Below, piece after piece: positions 1-7,379 of a DNA stretch of 37,197 nt. A program made the position numbers and the translations under genes. The notes under the pieces were generated by a model that ran no database searches, was not told the DNA's origin, and worked only from the letters and a program-made list of their open reading frames with translations. Position 1 is the stretch's first letter. Every line of letters begins with the position of its first letter. This stretch comes from Solobacterium sp. (GTDB lineage Bacteria; Bacillota_I; Bacilli_A; Erysipelotrichales; Erysipelotrichaceae). The stretch lies in the NCBI GenBank assembly GCA_022486935.1, contig JAKVJO010000011.1:1-37197 (forward strand), given 5' to 3'.

Positions 1-66
1 CACACCTCATATGTATCACTGTTTCAACTGTTTTTCCAGGGCCGGCAGTTCTCAGAATCCTCTATT

Positions 67-726
67 TTAGAGGGAGTTTCGATGGAAAGGGACTTTCATT
101 GAAATTTGAGCCATCTTCTGATTCAGGCGGACCGCCAGTCTAGCAAGCAGGTAATTGCCGCCAAGAATTGCAACACACCATAAGATACTCAGATACCACG
201 GCTGCTCATAGACATGCAGAAACGGATAAGGCCCTACGGTAAGACGGGCAATATTCATATAGACAATGATGACTGCATAGATCAGGGTTGGAAGCACTGC
301 ATAGACTGCATCCTTCTTTTTGAGCACCGGCTGCTGTTCCAGAAATACCAGTGAAATAAAAGACAGGATCGGGCAGAGAAAATGGGTATAGACAAATGCC
401 CCGCTGAACAGAAACTGCACATAGCCAAACATCGGAGCCAGTACCAGTACCACAACCAGAAAGGTCAGAGAGACCAAGCAGGTACCGACATACCGCAGGA
501 CTTTCACAGTATGGGGTACTTCCGTACCGTTTCTGTATGCCTTGAACCCGAAGATCAGAAAGACCACGCACATACACAGATTAACAAGATTGGAGTCTTC
601 TGTGTAATACAGAAACAGTGAACTTCCTTCATTCAGCACTGCCTTGCCAACACCGATGCATTCCAGTACCACAATCACAGCATTCAGGATCAGGGCAGCT
701 TTCAAACGTTTATTTTTCTCATTCAT
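67..726 (-). CDS. Pr6Pr-like six-helix integral membrane protein
   Basis: A 219-residue polytopic membrane protein of unknown biochemical role. I see about six hydrophobic segments (near residues 10-30, 43-62, 77-99, 108-130, 143-163 and 178-198) and the motif YYTEDSNLVNL at the start of helix 2. That motif resembles the Y(F)T..SN signature of the Pr6Pr/FAR-17a-like membrane protein family, so the family assignment is by recognition. The ATG at 726 has no Shine-Dalgarno sequence. A TAAAAT box lies at 734-739, only 7 nt upstream, so the message may be leaderless. The gene stands alone and is transcribed away from the transglutaminase-like gene. A short CCTCT/AGAGG hairpin (59-73) overlaps the stop codon but lacks a U tract. 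Function cannot be given. Confidence 0.7.
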   Translation of the reverse strand: MNEKNKRLKAALILNAVIVVLECIGVGKAVLNEGSSLFLYYTEDSNLVNLCMCVVFLIFGFKAYRNGTEVPHTVKVLRYVGTCLVSLTFLVVVLVLAPMFGYVQFLFSGAFVYTHFLCPILSFISLVFLEQQPVLKKKDAVYAVLPTLIYAVIIVYMNIARLTVGPYPFLHVYEQPWYLSILWCVAILGGNYLLARLAVRLNQKMAQISMKVPFHRNSL

Positions 727-733
727 ATGCAGT

Positions 734-739
734 ATTTTA
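734..739 (-). promoter_or_regulatory. Possible -10 box of the Pr6Pr-like gene (leaderless)
   Basis: TAAAAT on the minus strand ends 7 nt before the ATG at 726. No convincing -35 is visible. The spacing would put the transcript start at or next to the start codon. Confidence 0.4.
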
Positions 740-825
740 ACGCAGGATTGCAGGATTTCCAGAACAGAAAGATCGCATGATAATGCAGTTTCCAGACTGT
801 TTCATCATTCCGATCTGCAAGCCTT

Positions 826-843
826 GGATTCATGCATGAATCC
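826..843. repeat. 18-bp perfect palindrome in the 727-958 intergenic region
   Basis: GGATTCATG followed by CATGAATCC forms a perfect inverted repeat, with a run of five T at 846-851 to its right. It lies between two divergent genes, so no upstream plus-strand gene would use it as a terminator. A protein-binding site is possible. Confidence 0.45.
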
Positions 844-905
844 GCCTGTTTTTGTTTCTGCAGATTGATGTGAAGTTTCCGCAGAGTTTCGTTTTGAGTG
901 TCATG

Positions 906-932
906 TTGATCACTGCAGTTTCGCGGTATACT
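906..932 (+). promoter_or_regulatory. Probable sigma-A promoter of the transglutaminase-like gene
   Basis: A -35-like TTGATC at 906-911 and a -10 TATACT at 927-932 are separated by a short 15-bp spacer. The predicted start is about 20 nt before the ATG, and AGGAG lies at 946-950. Confidence 0.45.
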
Positions 933-958
933 TATTCAATCAGACAGGAGAATTTAAA

Positions 959-2311
959 ATGAACGAACAGATGGAACTGATCTCCATGGCACTGCCGGAA
1001 GATGTGAAAAAAGCCAAGTGCTGCGGTGACTTTGAACGGGCAGAACGGATCATCAATATCCGGCTGAATGATAAACGGACCGCCGCATGCATGAAGAAAC
1101 GGCTGAAGCTGGAACTGGAAGTACTGAAACGGCTTCCTGCTTATTACCCTTATACAGAGGCAGAAGCACTGCTCATGGTACAGAAAGAGATCCCGGATGT
1201 GACTGCTGAAGAACTGCGCAGCTGGATTGACAGTGACAGAGCAGACTGGATTTACATTCACGGACAGATCCACCTGCAGGACCGCTTCTTCGATTCCATG
1301 AAGAAGGTCTATCCTGAAATTGCAGAACGGGCCAATGAACCGATCGGCCCAAGAACCCTGCTCGATGACAATGTGAAGTACATGCAGGAACATGGATCAT
1401 CCACCTGGCATGTGCATATGAAAGCATCGCTGCAGCTGAAATACTCTGCTTTTGAATCCGGCAAGAAACTGCTGGTTCATCTGCCGGTACCGGCTGAATG
1501 CGCCAACATGAAGAATATCCATATCCTGAGCACTTCACCGGAGTGCACCCACATTGCAGCAGAAGATTCCCTCTGCAGAACCGTATCGTTTGAAGAAGAG
1601 ACAGCTTCTGTTCATCCATATACCGTTGAATATGAATACGATTCCTGTGTGAGCTATGTCAATCCGGATCCTTCTCAGGCAGAACCGCTGGACCAGCCGT
1701 TTGATACCGAAGAACATGCACCGGCAATTGTCTTTACCCCATTCATCAAAACACTGCTCAAAGAGCTTCAGGGCTCTGAAACCAATCCCCTGATCATTGC
1801 CCGCAGGATTTATGACTACTGCACCACCCAGGTCACCTATGCCTTCATGCGGGAATATATGACGATTGAAGGAATTCCTGATTACTGCGGCACTTCCCTG
1901 AAAGGCGACTGCGGCGTTCAGGCCCTGCTATTTATCACCCTGTGCAGATGTGCAGGGATCCCTGCCCACTGGCAGAGCGGTCTCTATGTGACACCGGAAT
2001 CTGCCGGCTGTCATGACTGGGCGATGTTCTTTGTCTTGCCATGGGGCTGGATGTTCGCTGATCCATCCTTTGGCGGCAGTGCATACCGCATGGGCAGTAC
2101 AGAACGCTGGAACTACTACTTCGGCAATCTGGATCCATTCCGGATGGCCGCCAACAATGAAGTACAGTTGGAACTGGATCCGCCCAAGAAGCAGTACCGC
2201 AACGATCCGTATGATAATCAGCGCGGTGAAGCAGAGTACGAAGACCGTGCACTGCTGACTGAAGACTTTGAAACAGAGCAGACCGTTCTGGAAATGAAAC
2301 AGATCGGCTGA
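959..2311 (+). CDS. Transglutaminase-like (papain-fold) domain protein
   Basis: A 450-residue soluble protein with no signal peptide. The C-terminal half holds a transglutaminase-like core with all three triad residues: Cys318 in GDCGVQ, His352 in CHDWA and Asp368 in ADPSFG. This predicts a thiol protease, amidase or cross-linking chemistry in the cytoplasm; members of this broad superfamily differ widely in substrate. Residues 1-150 are helical and charged, and residues 150-260 look like a beta-rich domain that often precedes this core. The ATG at 959 is preceded by AGGAG at good spacing. The gene is monocistronic and convergent with ffh across a shared hairpin terminator. The substrate is unknown. 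Confidence 0.8.
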   Translation: MNEQMELISMALPEDVKKAKCCGDFERAERIINIRLNDKRTAACMKKRLKLELEVLKRLPAYYPYTEAEALLMVQKEIPDVTAEELRSWIDSDRADWIYIHGQIHLQDRFFDSMKKVYPEIAERANEPIGPRTLLDDNVKYMQEHGSSTWHVHMKASLQLKYSAFESGKKLLVHLPVPAECANMKNIHILSTSPECTHIAAEDSLCRTVSFEEETASVHPYTVEYEYDSCVSYVNPDPSQAEPLDQPFDTEEHAPAIVFTPFIKTLLKELQGSETNPLIIARRIYDYCTTQVTYAFMREYMTIEGIPDYCGTSLKGDCGVQALLFITLCRCAGIPAHWQSGLYVTPESAGCHDWAMFFVLPWGWMFADPSFGGSAYRMGSTERWNYYFGNLDPFRMAANNEVQLELDPPKKQYRNDPYDNQRGEAEYEDRALLTEDFETEQTVLEMKQIG

Positions 2312-2319
2312 CCCACGAT

Positions 2320-2354
2320 AAAAGCAGAACTCACATCAGAATTCTGCTTTTTCT
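2320..2354. terminator. Bidirectional terminator between transglutaminase-like gene and ffh
   Basis: The stem AAAGCAGAA (2321-2329) pairs with TTCTGCTTT (2342-2350), flanked by A and T tracts, between two convergent genes. Confidence 0.75.
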
Positions 2355-2358
2355 GTAC

Positions 2359-3777
2359 TCAGAACTTTTTGTATTTCTTGCGCTTCGGGCTGCCGTACTG
2401 TACCTGCTGGGCTTTTGGATTCTGCATGTTTTCAGCCATCCTGGTCAGATGTTCTTCATCAAGATTGCCTTTCTTCTGCATATTGCCGATCATGCCCATC
2501 ATTTTTTTCATCTTGTCATACTGGTTGACCAGCTTGTTGACATCATCGACAGAGGTACCGGAGCCATTGGCAATTCTGCGCTTCATGGAGCTTCTCAGAA
2601 TGGAAGGATCACGGCGTTCCTTTTTGGTCATGGACTGAATGATGGCACGGCTCTGCTTCATGGAATCTGTCGCCTTCGCCTCATCAATCACATCTGCATA
2701 CTGGGAATAGCCCGGCAGCATCTTCAGAATGCCGCTCAGCGGTCCCATCTTGGAGATCTGTTCAAACTGTGTCAGCATGTCGTCCATGGTGAACTCACCG
2801 TTCATCATCCGCTTGGCAGATTTCTCTGCCTCTTCCATGTCCATCTTTTCCTGGGCTTTTTCAACCAGGGAGACGACATCGCCCATGCCGAGAATCCGGT
2901 CTGCCATACGGTCCGGATAGAAGACATCCATGTCCTCGATCTTTTCACCTTCGCCGACAAACTTGATCGGTACGTTGGTGATCTTCTTGACCGAGAGCAC
3001 ACCGCCGCCGCGGGAGTCGCCGTCAAACTTGGTGACAACCAGTCCGGTCAACGGTAAACGGTCGCTGAATGCCTTGGCAACATTGACAATATCCTGGCCG
3101 GTCATCGCATCAACGGTCAGCAGGATTTCATCCGGCTTGACTGCTTCATTGATGTTGACCAGTTCCATCATCAGTTCTTCATCGATGTGGAGTCGGCCGG
3201 CAGTATCGATAAACACGGTGTCATAGCCATGTTCTTTGGCATAGGCCATGCCGTTCTTGACGGTTTCAAGTGCTGAAACTTCGGTTCCTTCACTGTATAC
3301 TTCGCAGTCGATTTCCTGGCCGAGTGTCTTCAGCTGATCAATGGCTGCCGGACGGATGACGTCGGCGGCGATCAGCATTGGTTTGCGGTTGAATTTATTC
3401 TTGCAGATACGGGCAATCTTGGCGACAGATGTCGTTTTGCCGGTACCCTGAAGACCGACCATCATGATCGATGTGATGCCGTTATCCCTGAAGTTCAATC
3501 CTGCCTGGTCATTGCCCAGCAGTTCTGTAATTTCATCATGGACAATCTTGACCAGCATTTCGCCAGGCTGCACGGAATTGATGACTTCCTCACCCTTGGC
3601 CTTTTCCCTGACATCATTCAGGAAGTCTTTGACTACCCGGTAGTTTACATCCGCTTCGAGAAGTGCGAGACGTACTTCCTTCAGCATATCCTCCATATTC
3701 TGGTCGGACAGTTTACCCTTACCTGCAACATTGCGCAGTGCTTTATTTAAACGATCGCTCAATGAATCAAATGCCAT
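2359..3777 (-). CDS. ffh: Signal recognition particle GTPase Ffh (SRP54)
   Basis: Ffh binds the SRP RNA and signal sequences of nascent membrane proteins and, with FtsY, docks ribosomes at the membrane. The 472-residue length fits. The four-helix N domain spans about 1-95. The G domain carries GLQGTGKTT (108-116), ADVIRPAA (138-145), DTAGR (191-195) and TKFDGDSRGG (249-258). The Met-rich M domain starts near 325, with a conserved RRIANGSG segment for RNA binding and a basic C-terminus. The ATG at 3777 is preceded by AGGAG. The usual Firmicutes neighbours ylxM and ftsY are absent; the gene stands alone between a convergent and a divergent gene. Confidence 0.98.
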   Translation of the reverse strand: MAFDSLSDRLNKALRNVAGKGKLSDQNMEDMLKEVRLALLEADVNYRVVKDFLNDVREKAKGEEVINSVQPGEMLVKIVHDEITELLGNDQAGLNFRDNGITSIMMVGLQGTGKTTSVAKIARICKNKFNRKPMLIAADVIRPAAIDQLKTLGQEIDCEVYSEGTEVSALETVKNGMAYAKEHGYDTVFIDTAGRLHIDEELMMELVNINEAVKPDEILLTVDAMTGQDIVNVAKAFSDRLPLTGLVVTKFDGDSRGGGVLSVKKITNVPIKFVGEGEKIEDMDVFYPDRMADRILGMGDVVSLVEKAQEKMDMEEAEKSAKRMMNGEFTMDDMLTQFEQISKMGPLSGILKMLPGYSQYADVIDEAKATDSMKQSRAIIQSMTKKERRDPSILRSSMKRRIANGSGTSVDDVNKLVNQYDKMKKMMGMIGNMQKKGNLDEEHLTRMAENMQNPKAQQVQYGSPKRKKYKKF

Positions 3778-3807
3778 GAGAGAAACTCCTTTCAGACTGT
3801 CCCAATC

Positions 3808-3816
3808 ATTTTATCA
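3808..3816 (-). promoter_or_regulatory. Extended -10 promoter element of ffh
   Basis: TGATAAAAT on the minus strand (TG-n-TAAAAT; -10 at 3808-3813) lies about 30 nt upstream of the ffh start. No good -35 is visible, as is common with extended -10 promoters. Confidence 0.5.
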
Positions 3817-3835
3817 TGAGTGGCCTTGAGATGCG

Positions 3836-3841
3836 TATAAT
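3836..3841 (+). promoter_or_regulatory. Consensus TATAAT 6 nt before a start codon
   Basis: A perfect TATAAT ends 6 nt before the ATG at 3848, so transcription would start at about the A of the ATG. No clear -35 and no strong ribosome binding site are visible. Confidence 0.45.
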
Positions 3842-3847
3842 TAGGGT

Positions 3848-4375
3848 ATGCCAAATCAACTGCCGAAAAAATGGATGAAAGCCATGGGATATGTGATTAT
3901 TCCGCTGGGATTCATCCTGCTGTGTATCTGTTCCGGATCCTATTATGATAATTTCACGGGCCTCAGAAACAATGAACTGTTCAGTGACTGGTTCTATGGG
4001 CTGGCCATTGTAACACTGCTGTACCTGATCTTCTGTCTGGTACTGTCAGGAAAGGGAATCCTGAAGAACTGGGAACTGATCCTGCTGGCCGCTCTGATCG
4101 CCGGCGGCCTGTTGGTACCCTACCATGACGCAGGATCGCTGGTTTCCAACCTGCATATCATCCTGGTCTATGCCGGCTTTGCCTGGATGAACTGGCTGTT
4201 TTTCAAACTCGGCTGGCAGGATGTCAAATCAAGGAATATCTATTTTGGTGCACTGCTGCTCTGTGTGCTGCTTGTCATCACTGCCAACTCCATTACCGGC
4301 TTATCTGAAACCATCTATGTCAGCATCGTATCCATCCTGCTGACTTACCGCACGCTGCAGGTCAAATTGAACTGA
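3848..4375 (+). CDS. Small polytopic membrane protein, unrecognised
   Basis: A 175-residue protein with a short basic N-terminus and five or six hydrophobic segments (about 14-30, 47-66, 75-92, 100-120, 132-150 and 153-170). I do not recognise a family. The start at 3848 is chosen because it is the first ATG after a consensus TATAAT; the only SD-like bases are a weak AGGG. A start at Met10 (3875) is also possible but has no ribosome binding site. It is divergent from ffh and convergent with the 191-residue membrane protein, with only 6 bp between their stops. Confidence 0.6.
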   Translation: MPNQLPKKWMKAMGYVIIPLGFILLCICSGSYYDNFTGLRNNELFSDWFYGLAIVTLLYLIFCLVLSGKGILKNWELILLAALIAGGLLVPYHDAGSLVSNLHIILVYAGFAWMNWLFFKLGWQDVKSRNIYFGALLLCVLLVITANSITGLSETIYVSIVSILLTYRTLQVKLN

Positions 4376-4381
4376 CTCGAT

Positions 4382-4957
4382 TCAGTCCTGTTCAAACAGC
4401 ACGTTTGCCATGGCACTCTGACATGCATTATTGAGCTCAGCCCTCAGGTGCCTGCGCTCCAGTACATACAGATCAACTGCCTCCCACATGGAGAAAGATC
4501 CGATAATACTCAGTGTCTCATTGACCAGGGCGTGATCCAGTGCCCTGGTGAAACTCAATGTCAGAAATGTGACACCGAGAAAGCATAATCCCAAAATCAT
4601 GATGAAATTGATCCGGAGATCCTGCTGTTTGTCTTTGAATACCAGCATGTAGTGCTCCTGTACACAGCTTTTGATCTGTGCCTGTTCTTCCGCAGAATAT
4701 GCTGTTCCATGGAAACAGAGATTCAGCTGTTCAATGACCGGCAGATAGTAGATCTTCTGATCCAGGTAGGCATAAATGGATGGATCCAGATCCAACTGCT
4801 TCCCGCAGGACAGCGGATCATAAGGATGTTCAGGGCACTGCACTTCAATGTTCAGCCGCCCTTCTTTATCCCTGGTATATTCTGAATCGACATATTCCCT
4901 GACACTGGGAATCTGTTTTGAATAGTGTGATACCTGCTGTCTGAGCGTTCTGTTCAT
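4382..4957 (-). CDS. Two-helix membrane-associated protein, unrecognised
   Basis: A 191-residue protein. Residues 1-110 are hydrophilic and cytosol-like, followed by two hydrophobic segments (about 116-136 and 147-165) and a short charged tail. Two cysteines occur in CPEHPYDPLSCG (41-52), with spacing too wide for a simple zinc knuckle. AGAGGA precedes the ATG at 4957 at good spacing. No family is recognised. It stands alone downstream of the MerR flavoprotein operon and is probably transcribed separately, because a hairpin lies in between. Confidence 0.6.
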   Translation of the reverse strand: MNRTLRQQVSHYSKQIPSVREYVDSEYTRDKEGRLNIEVQCPEHPYDPLSCGKQLDLDPSIYAYLDQKIYYLPVIEQLNLCFHGTAYSAEEQAQIKSCVQEHYMLVFKDKQQDLRINFIMILGLCFLGVTFLTLSFTRALDHALVNETLSIIGSFSMWEAVDLYVLERRHLRAELNNACQSAMANVLFEQD

Positions 4958-5036
4958 ATTGTTGTCCTCTTTGGTATCATCATACTCAGCAGAATCAATA
5001 AATCATCAGACAGATTCTCAGTGATGTACAGATTGA

Positions 5037-5064
5037 AAACGACCATCCCGCAGGATGATCGTTT
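5037..5064 (-). terminator. Hairpin terminator of the flavoprotein operon
   Basis: A 12-bp stem (5037-5048 with 5053-5064, one G-U pair, 4-nt loop), followed on the minus strand by a short U run. It lies 20 nt after an out-of-frame stop at 5084-5086, which suggests the upstream gene originally ended there. Confidence 0.6.
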
Positions 5065-5083
5065 GAGGTCAATCAGTTGGAAC

Positions 5084-5185
5084 TCAGTATTTCGACAGGA
5101 ATTCAACCGTCTCTGGTGAACTGTGGTCAATGAAGAGACTGGCCCCCTGATCCAGGACAGCCTGGACAGCACTCTTTATAACTGC
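5084..5185 (-). pseudogene. Out-of-frame C-terminal remnant of the FMN-reductase-like gene
   Basis: In the frame one base away from the upstream gene, 33 sense codons run to a TGA at 5084-5086. They encode a plausible continuation beginning AVIKSAVQAVLDQGASLFI and ending FLSKY. Adding one A in the GGGAATG run (about 5186-5191) would join the two and give a 211-residue protein ending just before the hairpin at 5037-5064. The gene is either a real frameshift mutant or a one-base sequencing error. Confidence 0.65.
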
Positions 5186-5718
5186 ATTCCCATCTGATAT
5201 GCCTGCTGCAGATCATCCGTATGTTCAATCTCACCGGCTGTCCGCATGTTACAGCCGATCAGGATCCCGCCGCTTCTGCAGTTCTGCTCAAAGCAGCCGA
5301 CGTACTGCTCATAAGAATCTTTCATCGTCTTTGCGTATGACTCCTGATCTGCAGCACAGGTACTGATCAGATAAAATGTCTTATTGCTCAATACCGGTTC
5401 GATCGCAAACGTGCGGTCCAGTGTCCGTTTGATCAGCGAGGTCCAGGTGTAGAAATATACGGGGGAAGCCAGCACAATCACATCCGCTTCCATCATTGCC
5501 TGAAAAACGGATGTCATATCATCCTTCTGTACACAGGTGCCTGGATGGCTCCTGCACGCAGCACAGCCCAGACAGTCATGAATCTGAAGCTGGTTCAGGA
5601 ACAATTCTGTTACAGTATGGCCAGCCGCTTCTGCCCCACGCCCAAATGACTCGGCAAGCAGTGCAGTATTGCCCTTTGTACGCATACTGCCCTCGAGAAT
5701 CAATACCTGTTTTGCCAT
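5176..5718 (-). CDS. NADPH-dependent FMN reductase / multimeric flavodoxin-like protein, frameshifted at 3' end
   Basis: A flavodoxin-fold protein, expected to bind FMN and reduce quinones, iron or other acceptors with NAD(P)H. It begins KQVLILEGSMRTKGNTALLAE (phosphate-binding loop), has the CLGCAACRSHPGTC cysteine cluster typical of this subfamily, and SPVYFYTWTSLIKRTLDR in the flavin-binding region. The start is the ATG at 5718, which overlaps the merR stop as TGATG and is preceded by AAGGAG; this implies translational coupling. As read it is 180 residues, but the reading frame breaks near 5188 and the natural C-terminus appears to continue to 5084. It is the third gene of the flavodoxin-merR operon. 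Confidence 0.8.
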   Translation of the reverse strand: MAKQVLILEGSMRTKGNTALLAESFGRGAEAAGHTVTELFLNQLQIHDCLGCAACRSHPGTCVQKDDMTSVFQAMMEADVIVLASPVYFYTWTSLIKRTLDRTFAIEPVLSNKTFYLISTCAADQESYAKTMKDSYEQYVGCFEQNCRSGGILIGCNMRTAGEIEHTDDLQQAYQMGMQL

Positions 5719-6155
5719 CACTTTCTGCTCCTTTTTCCGGCCCGATCTTCGGGATCCTTCCACTGCTTCCTGCGTCCAGCTTCCCATACCAGTCGGCCGG
5801 TCTTGACCGCTTCCTGATAACGGGAGATTTTATAATCCAGACGCTGAAGTGTCTCATCAATGTTCTTACGCTGCTGGATCAGTGCTTCTTTCTGTTCACT
5901 CAACAGCTGCAGCCTTGCCGGGATCGTACTGTCACCCTGCTGGAACATCCGTACATAGTCAATCATCGCTTCAATCGGAAGACCTGCACTGCGCATGCAC
6001 AGTGCCAGCTCTACCCAGGCAAGATCGCTTTCCTGGTAGTCGCGGATTCCGCCGGCAGTTCTGGTGACGGTCGGGATCATGCCGACCCGTTCATAATAGC
6101 GCAGCGTATCCTGGGTGATGCCGTACTTCTCACTGACTTCCTTGATTGTCATCAT
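5718..6155 (-). CDS. MerR-family transcriptional regulator
   Basis: A 145-residue regulator with an N-terminal winged helix-turn-helix (MTIKEVSEKYGITQDTLRYY, then a wing with GGIRDY) and a long C-terminal dimerisation helix (about 80-115). MerR proteins bind between -35 and -10 boxes set 19 bp apart and untwist the DNA to activate. Exactly such a promoter lies upstream of this operon at 6737-6767, so autoregulation is inferred. There is no metal-binding Cys cluster, which fits the AdhR-like, thiol- or carbonyl-responsive class better than metal sensors. The ATG at 6155 overlaps the stop of the flavodoxin gene, with GGAG upstream. The effector is unknown. Confidence 0.9.
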   Translation of the reverse strand: MMTIKEVSEKYGITQDTLRYYERVGMIPTVTRTAGGIRDYQESDLAWVELALCMRSAGLPIEAMIDYVRMFQQGDSTIPARLQLLSEQKEALIQQRKNIDETLQRLDYKISRYQEAVKTGRLVWEAGRRKQWKDPEDRAGKRSRK

Positions 6156-6688
6156 TTATTCTCCTGCTGGATGTTTTGAATCCAGTGTTTCAGAGAAGCT
6201 GCACTGCTGTCTGCTTCATGACCATAAATCGGCAGGCCCTCTTCAATCCGGGCTGAAGGAGCCAGTTTCTTCAGATCCTGCCGGCTGGATCCCATCCCGC
6301 TTCCTTCGTTGGTGCAGAACGGGCAGATCACCTGATCCGTGAAGTCATGATGGTCCAGCCAGGTCCATACCGGCATCGGCATTGTGCCCCACCAGTTTGG
6401 ATAGCCGAGGAAGATCACATCATATCCGGACGGATCCGGATCCATGGCCAGTTCAGGCCGGCTGTCATTCAGCTGTTCCAGTTTCGCTGCGTCTGTGCAG
6501 GCACTGTACTGAAACGGGTATTCTCTGACTGCTTTGATCTCAGCAATGGTTCCGCCTGTTTCCTTCTGCAGCAGCTTTGCAACTCTTTGGGTATTTCCGG
6601 TTTTCAGTACTTCAATCCCGGATGCACCATAGTTTTCTCCGGCATGGGAGAAATAAACAATCAGGGTATTCTCAGAAGTCAGTTCCAT
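6152..6688 (-). CDS. Flavodoxin-family protein
   Basis: A 178-residue flavodoxin-like protein that should bind FMN and carry electrons in the cytoplasm. It has TLIVYFSHAGEN near the N-terminus (phosphate loop; the usual T/S-GNT appears as TGNTQRVAK further on), YDVIFLGYPNWWGTMPMPVWTW (flavin stacking region) and PFCTNEGSGMGSS, matching the Flavodoxin_4 pattern. The start is the ATG at 6688 with GGAG 8 nt upstream. An in-frame ATG at 6736 is ruled out because it overlaps the -10 box of the promoter. It is first in an operon with merR and the FMN-reductase-like gene, a set typical of electrophile or quinone detoxification. Confidence 0.88.
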   Translation of the reverse strand: MELTSENTLIVYFSHAGENYGASGIEVLKTGNTQRVAKLLQKETGGTIAEIKAVREYPFQYSACTDAAKLEQLNDSRPELAMDPDPSGYDVIFLGYPNWWGTMPMPVWTWLDHHDFTDQVICPFCTNEGSGMGSSRQDLKKLAPSARIEEGLPIYGHEADSSAASLKHWIQNIQQENK

Positions 6689-6736
6689 ATCGCATACTCC
6701 ATTCTTCCAGCATGATTGATCTTCCTGGACATGCAT

Positions 6737-6767
6737 ACAATAAACCCTGGAGTAGACTCCAGGTCAA
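6737..6767 (-). promoter_or_regulatory. MerR-type promoter with 19-bp spacer and palindromic operator
   Basis: On the minus strand, -35 TTGACC (6762-6767) and -10 TATTGT (6737-6742) are separated by exactly 19 bp. The spacer holds a perfect 18-bp palindrome, CCTGGAGT-AG-ACTCCAGG (6746-6763). This is the classic architecture for MerR activators, and the operon encodes one. Confidence 0.9.
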
Positions 6768-6814
6768 GCAGATAGCGATACCTGTTTTGCATAGCTGCCA
6801 TGCACAAAATGAAT

Positions 6815-6858
6815 AAAAGCGGTATCCATCAGTCAACAAGCACTGATCAACACCGCTT
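6815..6858 (-). terminator. Terminator of the single-strand-binding protein gene
   Basis: Nested arms AAGCGGT/ACCGCTT (6817-6823 with 6852-6858) and ATCAGT/ACTGAT, followed on the minus strand by TTTT. It lies just after the stop at 6877. Confidence 0.6.
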
Positions 6859-6876
6859 CCTGAAACAGAGAATCAA

Positions 6877-7230
6877 CTACTTCGCAGCTGCCCGGGCTGC
6901 CCTGATCGCTTCCTGACGTCTGGACAGGAAGGATACCTTTTCTGCAATGACCTCACAATTGTAGTAGGTTCTGTCTTCCTTGGTATTTGCAGAACTCTGC
7001 ATCCTGCCCCTGATGCCGATGATGTCTCCCGGTACACAGACACTCGCCGTTTCCTCGGCTATGCCCTTCCAGAGTGTAACCTTGAACAGATCTGAATCAG
7101 TTGATCCATCCTCGTTACGGAACGGCCGGTCTGTTTCAACCAGCATGTGGGCGACCACGGTTCCTTTCGCTGTTGTCTGAATCACCGGTACTTCTTTTAC
7201 CTTCCCAACCAGTACACATGAATTAATCAT
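6877..7230 (-). CDS. Single-stranded DNA-binding (OB-fold) protein, SSB-like
   Basis: A 117-residue SSB-family protein: MINSCVLVGKVKEVPV at the N-terminus, a central LFKVTLWKG.AEE strand and PGDIIGIRGRMQ, which are hallmarks of the SSB OB fold. It is short and lacks the acidic DDDIPF-type tail by which replicative SSB recruits partners, so it is more likely an accessory SSB than the main one. The start is set at 7230 because AGAGGG lies 8 nt upstream; the ATG six bases earlier would be too close to it. Bounded by terminators on both sides, it is probably monocistronic. Confidence 0.8.
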   Translation of the reverse strand: MINSCVLVGKVKEVPVIQTTAKGTVVAHMLVETDRPFRNEDGSTDSDLFKVTLWKGIAEETASVCVPGDIIGIRGRMQSSANTKEDRTYYNCEVIAEKVSFLSRRQEAIRAARAAAK

Positions 7231-7316
7231 TTCCATTTCCCTCTTTTCTTGCAGGCATTCACATCTTCTCAGAAATACCAAAATCGTGCAAAAGGGCAGA
7301 ATAGCTTTTGGGAGCC

Positions 7317-7354
7317 TGAAAAAGCAGTCTTGCCCTAAGGGCAGAACTGCTTAT
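7317..7354 (-). terminator. Terminator of the M16 peptidase pair
   Basis: The stem AAGCAGT...ACTGCTT with an inner GCCC/GGGC (7322-7352) is followed on the minus strand by TTTTT, 28 nt after the ymfH-like stop. Confidence 0.8.
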
Positions 7355-7379
7355 TGTCCTGAAATCGACCAGTTTGGGG

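Noticed and set aside
4954-5172. A 72-codon frame after the FMN-reductase gene
   Set aside because: The same DNA reads as the shifted C-terminus of the reductase followed by a hairpin terminator; that frame looks far more protein-like.
6689-6736. Upstream ATG extension of the flavodoxin gene
   Set aside because: The upstream ATG overlaps the -10 box of the MerR promoter and lacks a ribosome binding site.
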